From assembly GCA_937864035.1 (NCBI GenBank), contig CALMIO010000011.1, positions 77,957 through 141,956 on the forward strand: a DNA stretch of 64,000 bases, written 5' to 3'. This document shows, piece by piece, positions 45,460 to 53,306 of this stretch. The DNA is from an uncultured Pseudomonadota bacterium. Lineage in GTDB: Bacteria > Bdellovibrionota_C > UBA2361 > CALMIO01. Below the pieces are notes generated by a model. It did no database searches. It saw only the letters and a program-made list of their open reading frames with translations, and was not told where the DNA came from. The position numbers and the translations under genes are program-made. Position 1 is the stretch's first letter. Each line of letters starts with the position of its first letter.

Positions 45460-47067
45460 ATGTCATCTCTGGCGCGCGGCGCTTTTATTACCTCAATCTT
45501 AACCCTTGTCAGCAGAATACTAGGGTTCGCGCGGGACTTGGTGGTGGCATCTTTGCTCGGAGCGACTTTTTTCGCCGATTGCTACTATGTTGCTTTGCGT
45601 GTCCCCAATTTGCTTCGTAGTTTTATAGCAGAAGGAGCGCTAACTTCAGCCTTCGTTCCGCTATTTGCCGATAGGCTTAAAATTAGTAAAGAAAGAGCGC
45701 AACAAACTTTTGCAAATTGTCTCAGTTTCTTACTTGTTCTAACACTCTGCCTAACCGCGTTGGGGATAATTTTCGCGCCTTTAATCATTGAAATAATCGC
45801 TCCCGGATTTAGCCAAAATCAAAAGATAAAAAATCTCGCCGTTTTACTGCTAAGAGTAATGATGCCTTTTGTAATATTTATAGGTCTAACCGCTTTGATC
45901 GCCGGCGCCCTAAATACTCTCAAAATTTTTGGACGCGCCGCCGCCGCTCAAGTTTACATGAATCTAGTTTTAATTTTTGGTGGACTTGTCGCCATGTTTT
46001 TTTCTAAAGAAACAGGTGTTATCCTTTTGGCATTTTCGGTTCTTATTGGCGGCATCGCGCAAGTATCGTCTCTTGTGCCAACTCTTCGAGGCGAAAACTT
46101 TAAATTAGTTTTTAATCTCAAGTTCTGGAATGAAGATACCAAAGAGCTTTTAAAACTGTTTACTCCTGCTCTGCTAGGAGCGACTATCTATCAGCTTAAT
46201 CAGTTTATCCTGACCCTGCTAGCGTCATTGCTAGAAACCGGAACGGTTTCTTGGATATATTACGCCGACCGCGTAACCCAATTGCCGATAGGAATTTTTT
46301 CGATCGCCTTAGCAACTGCTCTCCTGCCAACTTTATCGGCCGATCGCGCCAATAATAACCGCGATGATTTTGAGCGGAATTTATTCAATTCTCTTCGCTA
46401 CACAAGTTTCGTTATTATTCCGCTCTCAGCAGTTTTAATGTTTTTTGCCCTGCCAATTACCCAAGCGCTGTTTGAGAGAGGTTCGTTTTCAACTCTTGAT
46501 AGCCAGCGCACTGCAGAGATGATCATCATTATCTCTTTTGGATTATGGGCCGCTAGTATCCACTCTATCAATGCACGTGCGCTAATGGCGGAAAAGAAAA
46601 ATATGAAACTTACTCAAATTGGAGCGTTATCACTCCTTGTTTCCGCCCTCTTTGCGTTGCTAACAATTGGACCGATTTTTAACAACCAACAATTGCTGAT
46701 TGTGCAGTTTATAAACTTTACAAGTTCATTCCTTAATTTAGAATTAGGTTATTTTGGTTTAGGTATCTCAATGGTCGTAGGCGCCTTCGCTTCGGCCACC
46801 GCTTCATCCTTTTATTTATACAGAAAACATCCTTCGCGACTTTGGCGCTCTTTTTTGAGCTCAACTTTACAAGCCTTAGTCTCGGCAATTTTAGCGGTTG
46901 CTTTAAGTTTTTTTATGGTTAGCGAAATTGAAAATATCTATGCTAAAGTAACAATTGGATGCGCCTTGGCGATACCTGCCTATTTGGCAATAGCCAAATA
47001 TCTTTTTGCAAGCAAAGAGGTATCTGACATATCAGAAATCATCAAAAAAAGATTCTCGCAATCATAA
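45460..47067 (+). CDS. murJ: Lipid II flippase MurJ
   Basis: Flips the peptidoglycan precursor lipid II across the inner membrane (MOP superfamily). 535 residues with about 14 helices. The N-terminal SRILGFARDLVVASLLGATF and RVPNLLRSFIAEGALTSAFV near 47-66 are diagnostic, and LFERGSFSTLDSQRTAE near 336 holds the ERG motif, followed by AFASATASSFYLYRKHP-type segments. Length fits MurJ. A small membrane-protein gene starts 7 nt after its stop, in the same transcript. Confidence 0.95.
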   Translation: MSSLARGAFITSILTLVSRILGFARDLVVASLLGATFFADCYYVALRVPNLLRSFIAEGALTSAFVPLFADRLKISKERAQQTFANCLSFLLVLTLCLTALGIIFAPLIIEIIAPGFSQNQKIKNLAVLLLRVMMPFVIFIGLTALIAGALNTLKIFGRAAAAQVYMNLVLIFGGLVAMFFSKETGVILLAFSVLIGGIAQVSSLVPTLRGENFKLVFNLKFWNEDTKELLKLFTPALLGATIYQLNQFILTLLASLLETGTVSWIYYADRVTQLPIGIFSIALATALLPTLSADRANNNRDDFERNLFNSLRYTSFVIIPLSAVLMFFALPITQALFERGSFSTLDSQRTAEMIIIISFGLWAASIHSINARALMAEKKNMKLTQIGALSLLVSALFALLTIGPIFNNQQLLIVQFINFTSSFLNLELGYFGLGISMVVGAFASATASSFYLYRKHPSRLWRSFLSSTLQALVSAILAVALSFFMVSEIENIYAKVTIGCALAIPAYLAIAKYLFASKEVSDISEIIKKRFSQS

Positions 47068-47074
47068 ACAGAAA

Positions 47075-47251
47075 ATGAACAGACGAGATGAATATCCAAA
47101 ACAAAAAGAGAACGTTGATCAATTGAACCTACAACCATTAAGCAGTCAATTTAAAGATAGTTCTCTACGCCCAATATTATTAGGGATCTTATCGGGAACT
47201 TTGGCGGCAATTGCTGTTATCGCAACTCTTAAAATTCTTAAAGTTCTATAA
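47075..47251 (+). CDS. Small single-helix membrane protein
   Basis: A 58-residue protein: a charged N-terminus (MNRRDEYPKQKENVDQLN) and one membrane helix near the C-terminus (LGILSGTLAAIAVIATLKIL). The open frame extends upstream into murJ, but ATG 47075 is the first start after the murJ stop, 7 nt away. Its stop lies 2 nt from the stop of the convergent zinc-ribbon gene. No family is recognised. Position suggests translational coupling with murJ; a role in the same process is inference. Confidence 0.6.
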   Translation: MNRRDEYPKQKENVDQLNLQPLSSQFKDSSLRPILLGILSGTLAAIAVIATLKILKVL

Positions 47252-47253
47252 AT

Positions 47254-47574
47254 TTAAAAAGATCGCTGATTATTTTTAGCAATAAGTTCTGCAACCGCTC
47301 TGTAGCCAAACAGTAGAGGCTCGTCATGCTCCTTGGCATCCTCTATCACAGCCATTTTTAAAGCTTGTGGATCAATAACTCCTATCCTTTGCTCTGGTAA
47401 AAACAGCTCGCCGCATGTTAAACAACGCGTCACCACAACAATACCTTCTAAAGTTACTTTAGTTAGCTCGGCTGCGAAAAGATCGTCTTCTTCCGAAGCT
47501 TGATGACAGCAAGGGCAAATAATCCGATCAATAAATGTTTCGGCAAGCCCTTTCAATCTAAATTTAATCGCCAT
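47254..47574 (-). CDS. Small zinc-ribbon-like protein
   Basis: A 106-residue protein with two Cys pairs: CPCC near 21-24 and CLTC near 51-54, spaced as in a zinc ribbon. Gln/Glu-rich acidic segments surround them, and a helical C-terminus ends DEPLLFGYRAVAELIAK. No named family is recognised. No signal peptide. It is convergent with the murJ unit, the stops almost touching, and its promoter would lie in the 47575-47800 gap. Confidence 0.65.
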   Translation of the reverse strand: MAIKFRLKGLAETFIDRIICPCCHQASEEDDLFAAELTKVTLEGIVVVTRCLTCGELFLPEQRIGVIDPQALKMAVIEDAKEHDEPLLFGYRAVAELIAKNNQRSF

Positions 47575-47786
47575 AAAAAGAGTTTATTTATACTTAAACC
47601 CAGAGATCGGAATTCAAGATAAATATCTTAACCTACTTTTCGTTTAAAAAATGATTTAAACACTACCTTCAACCGAAGCAATAAAAGAGGTAATTTTTTT
47701 AAAAAAAACATGAAAAGCTAAAACAAGCCATAAAAGGCATCTAATAAAATAAACTACCTGCTTGCAAGCCCGGCTTATATGTCGGA

Positions 47787-47792
47787 TATTCT
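47787..47792 (+). promoter_or_regulatory. -10-like TATTCT, 8 nt before ATG of the PH-domain gene
   Basis: TATTCT, then CATTAAAG, then ATG 47801. TTGCAA at 47762 is a possible -35 with a 19-bp spacer. Same hexamer as at 194 and 10458. Confidence 0.38.
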
Positions 47793-47800
47793 CATTAAAG

Positions 47801-48373
47801 ATGATAAAATACCCAACCCTAGACGAACTATTAGCCGAGTCAAAAGACGGGACTTTTCAAATAGAGCTTCATAGAAGCTTTGTCTCTCTCTTGTCTTTAA
47901 TGCTCAAAGCGCTCCTCTCTGGAATCTTTGCATGCTTAATTAACTATTGGGCTTTCGCTTCTGATTCCAGTTTTGGTCACTCATTACCGATCTCGTTGCG
48001 TTGGTTAGCGTTAATCCCAACTTACTTTATACTAGAGATGTTGCGCCAACGATTTAATGAGCTTTACATCTTTAATCAAGAACGAGTAGTTCAAAAAAGT
48101 GGTATACTCTCTATTAACTACAGATCACCAACCGCTAAATATAGCGACATCCGCTCTCTAATTTGCCACCAATCTCTGCTAGGCCGCGCTTTAAATTACG
48201 GAGATATTCAAATCGGCACCGCCGCGCAAGATGATAATGAAATCATTATCAAGGGAGTATATAATCCAAAAGGACTGCTCGCCTTTATTAGCGAACTAAG
48301 AGCTCGTTGCCTTGAACTAGAGGGAATATCTGTTGCCGATCATCGGGCGACAACAATGCGCACAGGTGAATAA
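47801..48373 (+). CDS. Membrane-anchored bacterial PH-domain protein
   Basis: From ATG 47801 the protein has 190 residues: an acidic N-terminus (MIKYPTLDELLAESKDGTFQ), two helices near 37-90, and a bPH2/DUF304-like domain from about 100 (RVVQKSGILSINYRSPTAKY, NYGDIQIGTA). The domain is common in membrane proteins that respond to membrane or cell-wall stress, but its ligand is not known. TTG 47762 is an alternative start. A T-tailed hairpin 35 nt downstream ends the unit. Confidence 0.75.
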   Translation: MIKYPTLDELLAESKDGTFQIELHRSFVSLLSLMLKALLSGIFACLINYWAFASDSSFGHSLPISLRWLALIPTYFILEMLRQRFNELYIFNQERVVQKSGILSINYRSPTAKYSDIRSLICHQSLLGRALNYGDIQIGTAAQDDNEIIIKGVYNPKGLLAFISELRARCLELEGISVADHRATTMRTGE

Positions 48374-48407
48374 TAAACAACTTATCAGGTAAAATAAAAG
48401 CAAATTC

Positions 48408-48425
48408 AATAACTTGTTATTTTTT
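48408..48425 (+). terminator. Intrinsic terminator after the PH-domain gene
   Basis: AATAAC/GTTATT stem with a minimal loop followed by a run of six Ts, 35 nt after the stop codon. The stem is AT-rich, hence modest confidence. Confidence 0.5.
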
Positions 48426-48576
48426 AATACGAGCAATCATTATTCGCTCAAGGGACGTACAAGATTTACCGACATAGAATTTGGTAGCTAAAAATATACG
48501 AACAAACAGCTATCATTGTTTATAATATTAAATTTTATTTGGTCATTTTAAAAAGCTTCGATTAAGGTAAAAAACT

Positions 48577-49242
48577 ATGGAAAACCTAAATCAAAAACCA
48601 GTCAATCTTTTAGTAGCCGATGATCATGTCGTCTTGCGAGAAGCTCTCTGCGAAATGTTAGAGTCTATCGGCAAATATAAAGTTATAAGCCAAGTAGGAG
48701 ATGGTGAGGAGGTTTTAAAAGCGGTGGATCAAGCCCGTCCAGATATTTTAATCCTTGACGTGGCTATGCCAAAATTAGATGGCATATCAACTATTGAAAA
48801 ACTTAAAGAGAAAAGCAACGGCGCACTACCGCCAATTTTAATTCTTTCAGCAGATGATGGAGAGCGCAATATTCGTTCCGCTTTGCGAGCAGGAGCTAGG
48901 GGATTTGTTCCCAAAAACGCTAGCCTTGAAGAGCTTAAATTCGCTCTCGACTCGATTCTCTCTGGCAAAACATACCTCAGCCCAACAATTACCTCGGTAT
49001 TAATGTCTTCACCGGCGGGGGTGGATAATCTTGAAAATCCTCTTGCCGTTTTAAGTAAGAGGGAGCTCGAGATATTTAAATTACTAGCCGAAGGCAAGGC
49101 AAATCGAATCATAGCTAAAACTTTATTTATTAGCCCACGCACGGTGGACACTCATCGAAGCAATATATTGAAGAAACTCAATATCAATAGCAATGCTGAG
49201 CTGGTAAAACTTGCTATCGCTCACGGAATTATTGAGTTCTAA
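48577..49242 (+). CDS. NarL/FixJ-family response regulator
   Basis: A 221-residue two-component regulator. Receiver domain 1-130: LLVADDHVVLREALCEMLES, phospho-Asp in DILILDVAMPKLDGISTIEK near 53-72, Thr/Ser in ILSADD and Lys in FVPKNASLEEL. A LuxR-type helix-turn-helix fills 155-217: LSKRELEIFKLLAEGKANRI and SPRTVDTHRSNILKKLNINS. AAGG precedes ATG 48577 weakly. The partner kinase is not adjacent; the hybrid kinase at 24168 is a different class. Confidence 0.93.
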   Translation: MENLNQKPVNLLVADDHVVLREALCEMLESIGKYKVISQVGDGEEVLKAVDQARPDILILDVAMPKLDGISTIEKLKEKSNGALPPILILSADDGERNIRSALRAGARGFVPKNASLEELKFALDSILSGKTYLSPTITSVLMSSPAGVDNLENPLAVLSKRELEIFKLLAEGKANRIIAKTLFISPRTVDTHRSNILKKLNINSNAELVKLAIAHGIIEF

Positions 49243-49463
49243 CAGAGATAGAAAAAATTATTTCAAGTCTCGCCCCACCAAATTTAACATTTGCCCTTGA
49301 AAGTGCCGCAATATGTATATCAAGGTAAACAATTTAGGTTATTTAAAAAGCGATTATATTTCCGCTAAGCCGAGTTGGCTGACCCACGCTTTGAAAAATA
49401 TTTCACAAAACGATCAGAAGATTCGTTTTTTTGTAGGCAAATTGCGCGATACGGCGTCAAAAA

Positions 49464-50114
49464 TTAAGCTTTTAAGGCGCGCCAGCAAGCTTCAGCAATC
49501 TCATCTGCCACTTCAGTGGGCGACAGTGGGTTTAATCCCTCAAGCCAATCTCTAACGTAAGCTAATGGAATGCCAAACAAGATACTCCAGATTAAGTGTG
49601 CGCTCAAAGCGCGCAACTGACGTTGTTTAATCCCACCTCTAATACTAGTGGTTAATTTTCTGCCGAGAGAATCAAAACCAACCACGGTGGCTGGCTTAAC
49701 GACGGCCGAGACAAATTCGTTATGGCGACATAACCACATATAACGAGAAAGTTGTTTGTTAACTTCAGAAAAATGGAGCAAGGAATGCACCAAAGTTTTG
49801 ATAACTGCTTCCGGAGATTTTGCCTCTTCCAAAGCACTAGCCAATGAACGGCGAAAATCAGCTATACACTGAGCGTACAGCTCTTTTGCGACCTCTTCTT
49901 TATTCTTAAAGTGATGATAAATAGAGCCAACACTACATTTACTTTCGCGGCTCAAGTCAGGAATATTGGTATTAAAGTACCCCTGCTCAACAAAGAGTTT
50001 TAAAGCGGCCGCTAATACCCGATTTTTAGAAGTAGCGCTCAAACCTCGTGGCTCAGTAGCGGTTTCTCTTTCAACTTCTAACGTTTGATTGTTATTTTCG
50101 CCTTTCTTATTCAC
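49464..50114 (-). CDS. TetR/AcrR-family transcriptional regulator
   Basis: A 216-residue repressor type. The DNA-binding domain occupies about 28-80: NRVLAAALKLFVEQGYFNTN and PDLSRESKCSVGSIYHHFKN, the typical TetR helix-turn-helix. The C-terminal ligand and dimer domain follows (about 85-216) with three Cys/Trp-bearing helices. Start GTG 50114 has no obvious ribosome-binding site. It stands 15 nt after the gene at 50129-50596 on the same strand, so the pair is an operon whose upstream promoter may be self-regulated (inference). Confidence 0.9.
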   Translation of the reverse strand: MNKKGENNNQTLEVERETATEPRGLSATSKNRVLAAALKLFVEQGYFNTNIPDLSRESKCSVGSIYHHFKNKEEVAKELYAQCIADFRRSLASALEEAKSPEAVIKTLVHSLLHFSEVNKQLSRYMWLCRHNEFVSAVVKPATVVGFDSLGRKLTTSIRGGIKQRQLRALSAHLIWSILFGIPLAYVRDWLEGLNPLSPTEVADEIAEACWRALKA

Positions 50115-50128
50115 TTTAACTGATAAAA

Positions 50129-50596
50129 TTAGCCGGATAATTTTATTTTTTCAAAACTCTCGGACCGCTGAATCTGATTGGCGTCTGCATTTAAACGAGC
50201 AGTTAGTTCAGATAGCATCAACAAAACTTGAGCATTAAATTCTCGTTGCTTACTAAAGCTTCTACCAAGCAAAGCTTTGGCAATTGGGAAGAGTGCTCGT
50301 TTAACAAATACAATCAATGGTCCAAAAAATTTACGATGAGAGCTAAGCTGAGGCTCTATTATTTGCACATCCCAGCCAACGCACAAAGCACGAAAACGCT
50401 CCAATAGTTTAGGATCTTCACTTTTAAAAGCATTCAAATTAAGGTTTAGCTTCAGATGGCTAATATATTCGAGATCTTTTTCGGTGTATGCTTTAGCTTC
50501 GATTTTAGCTTTAACCCGAGACGTCAGCTGACTAGCAACTTGCTGAGAGCTTAAACCGCAAATTTTTAACCAACTACTTTTATTTTCTTTATCCAT
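50129..50596 (-). CDS. Hypothetical protein preceding the TetR gene
   Basis: A 155-residue soluble protein, largely helical, with one amphipathic segment near 90-115. LSSHRKFFGPLIVFVKRALF followed by FSKQREFNAQVLLMLSELTA resembles the helical adaptor stretch often found beside glycosyltransferase or methyltransferase domains of polysaccharide clusters (SHR..G plus FN motif). That resemblance is from memory, and the catalytic domain is absent here. It is co-transcribed with the TetR regulator, which makes it the likely regulated or partner gene. Confidence 0.6.
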   Translation of the reverse strand: MDKENKSSWLKICGLSSQQVASQLTSRVKAKIEAKAYTEKDLEYISHLKLNLNLNAFKSEDPKLLERFRALCVGWDVQIIEPQLSSHRKFFGPLIVFVKRALFPIAKALLGRSFSKQREFNAQVLLMLSELTARLNADANQIQRSESFEKIKLSG

Positions 50597-50747
50597 TTCT
50601 AGTAAAATTAATAATATTTTATATTAAGTTAAAAATCACCTATTAAATTTAGGACACAATAAAAAGCTAACAAAATTATAACCAACTAAAGATAAGAATT
50701 ATCAAGTATCTTAACAATTAAATCTCAAACAACAAACAAAAATCACT

Positions 50748-50897
50748 CTAAGCCTTATAAAAAGCCTCTTTTAGGGAATAATTTTTTTTTGCAGGATCTT
50801 CATTTTTTTCTTGCGGACGACTTGTTTTTAGTTTAAAATACCCCATCCGTTTTTTAAAAGCGGCAAAAGTCAAAACTTTGTAAAAAATAAGCTTCAT
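50748..50897 (-). CDS. Possible small basic peptide
   Basis: From ATG 50897, 49 codons: a hydrophobic N-terminal third (MKLIFYKVLTFAAFKKRMGY) and a charged Lys/Glu-rich rest ending FYKA. No family, no clear Shine-Dalgarno, and it stands in a gene-poor gap. It could be a genuine small protein or chance frame. Confidence 0.28.
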   Translation of the reverse strand: MKLIFYKVLTFAAFKKRMGYFKLKTSRPQEKNEDPAKKNYSLKEAFYKA

Positions 50898-50968
50898 AAA
50901 AATCGTGCCAAGTAAGCTTATTTTAAACTGACTTTTTATTATCATTACTGCTATTGAAAGTATAAAAA

Positions 50969-51003
50969 TGGCTTTAAGGATATCCTTTTAGCCATTACGG
51001 CTA
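50969..51003 (+). promoter_or_regulatory. Overlapping alternative hairpins in the leader of the 51181 gene
   Basis: TGGCTTTAAGGATATCCTTTTAGCCA (arms TGGCT/AGCCA and AAGGAT/ATCCTT, 50969-50994) overlaps TAGCC-ATTAC-GGCTA (50989-51003). The two stems share the AGCC bases and cannot both form. Such mutually exclusive stems are typical of leaders that switch, but no known riboswitch consensus is recognised. Confidence 0.4.
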
Positions 51004-51180
51004 ATATCGCAAGAGCTGGTATACCTTATTAAGGTCCATTTTTATGCAATCAATAAGTTTAAAGCGTTATGTGGTTTTAGCGATTGGTTCCCTGCGCTAA
51101 TTCGGTGATGCCGAAAATCATTTTTGTTTTATCGCAAGTAAGTTTCTGTAGTATTTTTTTATATTTTTAATTGAAAATTT

Positions 51181-51468
51181 ATGAAAGGCTGGTCAAACTC
51201 TGAAACCCCAACCGATGGAATTTATCTTCCAGAAAAAAAACTATTAGCCGCCGTTTTGCAACGAGCCGTAGCAGATTTTATAACTGGCGAAGGGGATCTG
51301 CGTGAAAACGCTCGCGCTTGGCTGTTTGACGATCAAGCAACTGGCGCTCCGTTAACCTTTAAATTTGTCTGTGAAGCATTAGATCTAGATGCTAAATCGT
51401 TGCGAGAAACAGTAGCCGATCAAAACTTTGCCGCTCGTGAAGAGTTCCTAAAAGAAGCTGTACACTAA
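51181..51468 (+). CDS. Conserved small hypothetical protein
   Basis: A 95-residue acidic protein. The pattern KKLLAAVLQRAVADFITGEG, then ARAWLFDD, then TFKFVCEALDLDAKSLRETV, resembles a small conserved family seen in several bacteria (W....D plus FxFxxVCexLgLd..lR); this is recall, not a database result, and I know no function for it. No signal peptide or membrane helix. ATG 51181 lies behind a roughly 200-nt leader with several hairpins. A large hairpin follows at 51591. Confidence 0.65.
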   Translation: MKGWSNSETPTDGIYLPEKKLLAAVLQRAVADFITGEGDLRENARAWLFDDQATGAPLTFKFVCEALDLDAKSLRETVADQNFAAREEFLKEAVH

Positions 51469-51769
51469 AAAAAACGCCGATAAAAGCTTTATCAAAAGAG
51501 TTTTTTGTGGTTAGCTTGCGGGTGCGCGGGATCGTTGCAACAAAAGAGCGTTGTTAATCTTTTACCATGAGGAAATAATATCTTTAGCGATATCAAAGCA
51601 AACCTATTAGCTCTAGCGCTAATTGGTTTGCTTTGATAGGATCTTATTGTATTGCCTCTTTATGAATTTAAAAAACTCTCTCTAACTTAGGCTATGTCAT
51701 TAAAGCTGACAGAGGGGAATAATTGACGGGCAATAAATAAATATTTATTTTGATTAAAGTTGTTTTAAA
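51469..51769. other. Intergenic stretch with large hairpin
   Basis: Contains a small stem after the stop (GATAAA/TTTATC near 51478-51492, then TTTTTT after 10 nt) and the long hairpin at 51591-51638. No frame is supported. The gap lies between two small plus-strand genes. Confidence 0.5.
51591..51638. repeat. 48-nt near-perfect hairpin
   Basis: TATCAAAGCAAACC pairs exactly with GGTTTGCTTTGATA (14 bp). After one T/T mismatch ATTAGC pairs with GCTAAT (6 bp) around a 6-nt loop. No T tract follows (GGATCTTATTG), so ordinary termination is doubtful. It may be a miniature element, a processed RNA hairpin, or a DNA-binding site. Confidence 0.65.
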
Positions 51770-52018
51770 ATGCGTGGTAATAACGCTGAAGCTTGGGACT
51801 TATTAGTTCAATCTTTAGACGACAAGCTGCAATTTGCTTTGCTTGAGCGAATAAAGCGGGTAGCGGCTTACCATCTTGAAGACACGACTTTAATAATTCA
51901 ACCGGGGAATGCCGATGACTTTGAATACTTAAACACAACTACTATTTTACAACAGTTATCAATCTTCGCTGAAGCCGCGATCGGGGTAAAAGAAGTTAAA
52001 TTAGCAAAAAATATCTAA
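51770..52018 (+). CDS. Small hypothetical protein
   Basis: An 82-residue protein: MRGNNAEAWDLLVQSLDDKL, then KRVAAYHLEDTTLIIQPGNA and a helical end with VKEVKLAKNI. The W.LL..L..KL plus TTLIIQPG pattern resembles the small alpha/beta modules at the DnaX C-terminus or DnaA N-terminus (inference from pattern only). The stop overlaps the convergent PHP-like gene by 4 nt. No Shine-Dalgarno. Confidence 0.55.
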   Translation: MRGNNAEAWDLLVQSLDDKLQFALLERIKRVAAYHLEDTTLIIQPGNADDFEYLNTTTILQQLSIFAEAAIGVKEVKLAKNI

Positions 52019-52827
52019 CGGCCAAGCCGAGCAGAATCCTCACTAGCATCGGCCGTAACAGCCGTTGTTTTCTTCCGCTCTAGGGCTGTTTTTAGATTCT
52101 CAAAATCTGGTTTGGCCAGAGAGAGCTTACCTACCCTACTGCCAACCTGAGCTAATGAGGCTGCATTTGAAAAAGAGAACAAATTAAAATTATTTTTTGG
52201 CCAATTGCGGGAAAAGATGGCGGCGGATTCGGGATAAACAAGATCAAAGGTAACAAATCCATAAGAGAGAATAGCTTTCTTAAGAACGCTCATTCTTAGG
52301 GGAGTTTGATCAACTCGGCTTAAAATAGCGAAACCACCAAGATTTTCTATCTCTTTTAAAATTGAATCTATGTCTAAAGGCAATTTAAAATTTAGATTGC
52401 CTTTAACGGTAGGCGGCAAATTTAACCGAGAGCAAAGCAAATCTATTTCGCACCCGAGGTTTGCTGGATCAAAAAAAGCTGTTAGTTGTAAATCGTCGCA
52501 AGCTGCAAGGCGGCATTTCAAATCGATGCCGGGCAAAAGGGTGATGCCCTCGGCGCGCGCGAGCGTAATCAAATTATCTATCTGTGGATTATGGTAGAAA
52601 TCGGTTACACCAATGATATCTAGACCCTTAACACGAGCAAGTTTAATTAGCGCTGGTTGGCTTTCGACCGCGTCCAATCCCATAAAGCTCTGGCTGATTG
52701 GGTTTAAAATTCTTAAATCAATAATGTATTGTTGTTTGTGAAGTTTAATTTTTTCGACTAGCTGGCCACGAATGGTTTTGCGAGTTGGGGTGATCTTTTC
52801 AACCTCTTTTTTAAGTGAACGTTTCAT
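52015..52827 (-). CDS. PHP-like domain protein lacking metal ligands
   Basis: A 270-residue protein with the PHP-phosphoesterase outline. A strand IIDLRILNP sits where active PHP proteins have DLHxHS. ALIKLARVKGLDIIGVTDFY aligns with the usual ITDHN block. LARAEGITLLPGIDLKCR aligns with the strand that precedes the Glu ligand (GxExS/T), here Asp. HxH is replaced by LRI and DH by DF, so the trinuclear metal site is almost certainly gone. Basic N-terminus (first 30 residues). It may be a structural or regulatory relative. Convergent with the gene at 51770. Confidence 0.65.
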   Translation of the reverse strand: MKRSLKKEVEKITPTRKTIRGQLVEKIKLHKQQYIIDLRILNPISQSFMGLDAVESQPALIKLARVKGLDIIGVTDFYHNPQIDNLITLARAEGITLLPGIDLKCRLAACDDLQLTAFFDPANLGCEIDLLCSRLNLPPTVKGNLNFKLPLDIDSILKEIENLGGFAILSRVDQTPLRMSVLKKAILSYGFVTFDLVYPESAAIFSRNWPKNNFNLFSFSNAASLAQVGSRVGKLSLAKPDFENLKTALERKKTTAVTADASEDSARLGR

Positions 52828-52942
52828 AGAACCATATTAAAAATAAAATCTATCTGATTATTTGTTTTGATCTATAGCTTTAATTGTGATGTCAAAGTGA
52901 GCAGTTTGGATTCATGTTAGAATAAGCCAATTAAGCTTTTTA

Positions 52943-52972
52943 TTTACAAATACCCATTAAAGTTAATATAAT
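52943..52972 (+). promoter_or_regulatory. Sigma-70-type promoter upstream of tRNA-His
   Basis: TTTACA (52943-52948), 18-bp spacer, TATAAT (52967-52972): a near-consensus promoter and the best in the window. A start near 52979 would give a leader of about 118 nt before the tRNA. Confidence 0.6.
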
Positions 52973-53097
52973 AGGCAACTGTTTTAAGCCGTAGTTTTAT
53001 CTGTTCTCGATTTTTGCCGATCTAAAAAGTTAAGTGGTTGAGTTTGTGGCAAAGAGGGCAAATCAAGCGTGGCAAATTATTGAAACGTTTTTTTGTG

Positions 53098-53173
53098 GTG
53101 GCTGTAGCTCAGTTGGTAGAGCACTGGATTGTGGCTCCAGATGTCGTGGGTTCAAATCCCATCAGTCACCCCA
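53098..53173 (+). tRNA. tRNA-His (GTG)
   Basis: A full cloverleaf of 76 nt with encoded CCA. Acceptor arm GTGGCTG pairs with CAGTCAC (one G-T). D-loop AGCTCAGTTGGTAGAGC is standard. Anticodon stem CTGGA/TCCAG encloses TTGTGGC, anticodon GTG. The T-arm GTGGG-TTCAAAT-CCCAT is standard. Discriminator is C, and a G is encoded at -1 (53097), the identity element for histidyl-tRNA synthetase. A hairpin terminator follows at 53239. Confidence 0.97.
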
Positions 53174-53238
53174 CTTCGCAAATCGAGAGTTTTGTTTACT
53201 TAACGGGGTAAAGGTGGCTCCGATGAAGTCCAACTTTA

Positions 53239-53261
53239 GCTAGACAAAGTCTAGCAATTTT
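53239..53261 (+). terminator. Terminator of the tRNA-His unit
   Basis: GCTAGAC-AAA-GTCTAGC is a perfect 7-bp stem with a 3-nt loop, followed by AATTTT. It lies 66 nt after the tRNA. Confidence 0.7.
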
Positions 53262-53306
53262 CGAGGCAACTTTTACGCATAATCTCCGATTAATAGATCA
53301 GGGATT

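Larger units (their letters stand above)
50597..51180. other. Gene-poor stretch with structured leader before 51181
   Basis: Apart from the doubtful 50-codon frame at 50748-50897 nothing codes. The right-hand 210 bp is rich in short inverted repeats (50969-50994, 50989-51003, about 51020-51040, 51082-51104, and TTCGG/CCGAA at 51105-51119), consistent with a structured 5' leader for the gene at 51181. Confidence 0.45.

Noticed and set aside
49313-49555. Plus-strand 80-codon frame between the NarL regulator and the TetR gene
   Set aside because: Its last 92 bp lie antisense inside the well-supported TetR gene, there is no ribosome-binding site, and no family resemblance.
53034-53243. 69-codon frame across the tRNA-His
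   Set aside because: It is simply the tRNA read as protein; the cloverleaf is unambiguous.
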